DNA of 64,000 bases from Alphaproteobacteria bacterium (GTDB lineage Bacteria > Pseudomonadota > Alphaproteobacteria > Caulobacterales > Maricaulaceae). The notes below the pieces were generated by a model. That model was not told the DNA's origin and made no database searches. It saw nothing but the letters and a program-made list of their open reading frames with translations. A program made the translations under genes and the position numbers. Where the stretch lies: positions 609,309 to 673,308 of the forward strand of contig WGOD01000001.1 of assembly GCA_016124205.1 (NCBI GenBank). Reading direction: 5' to 3'. Positions 62,951 to 64,000 of the stretch are shown piece after piece (the stretch's first letter is position 1; each line of letters begins with the position of its first letter).

Positions 62951-62957
62951 GCCCCCT

Positions 62958-62987
62958 CCTCTGCCAATCCCCCGAGACTGGCAGAGG
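62958..62987 (-). promoter_or_regulatory. hairpin that overlaps the Shine-Dalgarno region of the crp-type gene
   Basis: In the minus-strand transcript CCTCTGCCA (5' arm, 62987-62979) pairs with TGGCAGAGG (3' arm, 62966-62958), loop 12. The 3' arm's AGAGG joins the following AGGGGG as the likely ribosome binding site, 7 bp before the ATG at 62950. Folding would hide part of it. It is a candidate regulatory structure only. Confidence 0.4.
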
Positions 62988-63019
62988 CTGGGGAAGGCAC
63001 AAGTCCGAAGCGCTGGGAT

Positions 63020-63211
63020 CTAGCTTCGAACCGGGCAGGTTCGAAAGCCGATAAGGGCATAGAGCGGGCAGAAGCCGACGAGGCCCGTCAGCAAAGGCAC
63101 GACACCCATCCAGCCCCAGACGGTTTGGGGGCCGATGAAAACGAGCGAGATCAGCACCAAGCCCAGTACGATCCGCAGGATGCGATCCAGTGATCCCTCA
63201 TTGCGCGGCAT
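63020..63211 (-). CDS. DUF2892 family small membrane protein
   Basis: 63 residues from the ATG at 63211: MPRNEGSLDRILRIVLGLVLISLVFIGPQTVWGWMGVVPLLTGLVGFCPLYALIGFRTC, a two-helix DUF2892 protein (YgaP transmembrane part) with the 'N-x-G-x-x-D-R-x-x-R' opening and the conserved CPLY..(I/L)G..T/C end (here FCPLYALIGFRTC). Such proteins are found beside rhodanese and Crp-type regulators for sulfide or thiol metabolism, which fits the next gene. It is the first gene of the pair with the Crp-type regulator. Confidence 0.9.
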   Translation of the reverse strand: MPRNEGSLDRILRIVLGLVLISLVFIGPQTVWGWMGVVPLLTGLVGFCPLYALIGFRTCPVRS

Positions 63212-63283
63212 GTCGAAGCCTCCGTTTGTCGACCGCCCGATGCGGTCATGAGCGAAGGATGCAGCCTGCGCGTCGAAGGCGTC

Positions 63284-63298
63284 TGTGACGAAGTCACA
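63284..63298 (+). promoter_or_regulatory. palindrome TGTGAC-N3-GTCACA, candidate Crp/Fnr operator
   Basis: TGTGAC and GTCACA are separated by GAA. The half-sites match the Crp consensus TGTGA/TCACA, but the spacing between TGTGA and TCACA is 5 rather than 6 bp. It lies 73-87 bp upstream of the DUF2892 start codon. The neighbouring regulator may bind it, giving autoregulation. Confidence 0.45.
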
Positions 63299-63315
63299 AT
63301 CCACAGCCTCGAAAC

Positions 63316-63349
63316 GCAAAAAGCCCCGCGGCGGGTGCCAGCGGAGCTT
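63316..63349 (-). terminator. terminator of the rRNA operon
   Basis: In the minus-strand transcript AAGCTCCGC (63349-63341) pairs with GCGGGGCTT (63329-63321, one G-U pair), followed by TTTG. It is 47 bp beyond the end of 5S rRNA, between it and the DUF2892 promoter region. Confidence 0.75.
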
Positions 63350-63395
63350 CTTGTGCGTGATATCGCATGAGGAGGGTTTTTGGATCGAACGTGCA

Positions 63396-63513
63396 GACCG
63401 GGCGGCGACCTACTCTCCCAAGTCTTAGGACTTAGTACCATCGGCGCTGGGGGTCTTAACGGCCGTGTTCGGAATGGGAACGGGTGGGGTCCCCCCGCAA
63501 TAACCACCCGGTC
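63396..63513 (-). rRNA. rrf: 5S ribosomal RNA
   Basis: About 118 nt on the minus strand. The 5' end GACCGGGTGG pairs with the 3' end CCGCCCGGTC, and the typical internal segments ACCCGTTCCCATTCCGAACACGG and GGGAGAGTAGGTCGCC are intact. It lies 93 bp from the 23S gene; the spacer has no tRNA. The end points are estimated from the terminal stem and may be off by one or two bases. Confidence 0.93.
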
Positions 63514-63606
63514 GGCACGTGCGATCCAAATAAATCTGAAGAGACAAAACCTGACCGAGGCACATGGACGTGCGAACGAAACGATCGCCGTGCATGAGCA
63601 TCGGGA

Positions 63607-64000
<394 letters not shown>

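Overview
The window is 64 kb of high-G+C, densely packed chromosome from an alphaproteobacterium, most likely of the Caulobacterales/Maricaulales/Hyphomonadaceae-Parvularculaceae group. The case rests on the order murA - DUF2948 - UPF0262 - infA - maf - short RNase E/G - yacG - tRNA-Phe, a CC0125/CC1285-type lipoprotein, methylmalonyl-CoA mutase mutAB, ATP-type pckA, a large TonB-dependent receptor and an initiator tRNA with an A-G-G/C-C-T anticodon stem. No intergenic stretch exceeds about 220 bp. There is no CRISPR array, integrase or transposase.

Layout. 1-7.7 kb: an MBOAT plus SGNH-like acyl-transfer pair, a SAM methyltransferase, a glycosyltransferase-like protein with a GNAT, and an AraC regulator. 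7.9-12.2 kb: a 1180-residue secreted subtilase and a lipoprotein separated by a shared terminator. 12.3-15 kb: an AlaC-like aminotransferase and a YfcC-type carrier. 15.0-16.3 kb: an A+T-richer single-gene insert (DUF3644-like protein) flanked by a 10-bp direct repeat, one copy of which is the 3' end of tRNA-Phe. 16.3-21.3 kb: the housekeeping cluster from tRNA-Phe to murA, then tRNA-Thr. 21.4-25.1 kb: proline iminopeptidase, a double palindromic repeat, and three phage or gene-transfer-agent-like genes with no other phage genes nearby. 25.2-31.6 kb: methylmalonyl-CoA mutase and small envelope proteins. 31.7-36.9 kb: TonB receptor, glutathione transferase and Tat-type amidase. 37-39.3 kb: an unrecognised membrane protein plus von Willebrand A-like protein, then a CPCC protein. 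39.3-44.6 kb: wecB - nfrB - nfrA. 44.7-49.2 kb: M28 peptidase, pirin and pckA. 49.2-52 kb: a three-gene operon of GNAT, membrane protein and cupin/JmjC-like protein. 52.1-56.7 kb: an orphan TadG-like protein converging on a 1062-residue surface protein. 56.8-63.3 kb: tRNA-fMet, FkbM methyltransferase, alpha/beta-hydrolase lipoprotein, a four-gene membrane/regulator operon and a Crp/Fnr regulator with a DUF2892 protein. 63.3-64 kb: the 3' end of an rRNA operon on the minus strand (5S and partial 23S).

How the genes fit together. Surface polysaccharide is a recurrent theme: MBOAT/SGNH acylation, the WecB/NfrB/NfrA pathway whose glycosyltransferase carries c-di-GMP-binding-type MshEN motifs, FkbM and other methyltransferases, and GNATs. 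The secreted subtilase and the 1062-residue surface protein, 42 kb apart, share an apparently homologous C-terminal region of about 240-260 residues for which I recognise no name. The strongest candidates for new biology are the tRNA-Phe DUF3644 insert, that shared C-terminal module, the membrane protein/VWA-like pair, and the four-gene membrane/wHTH operon.
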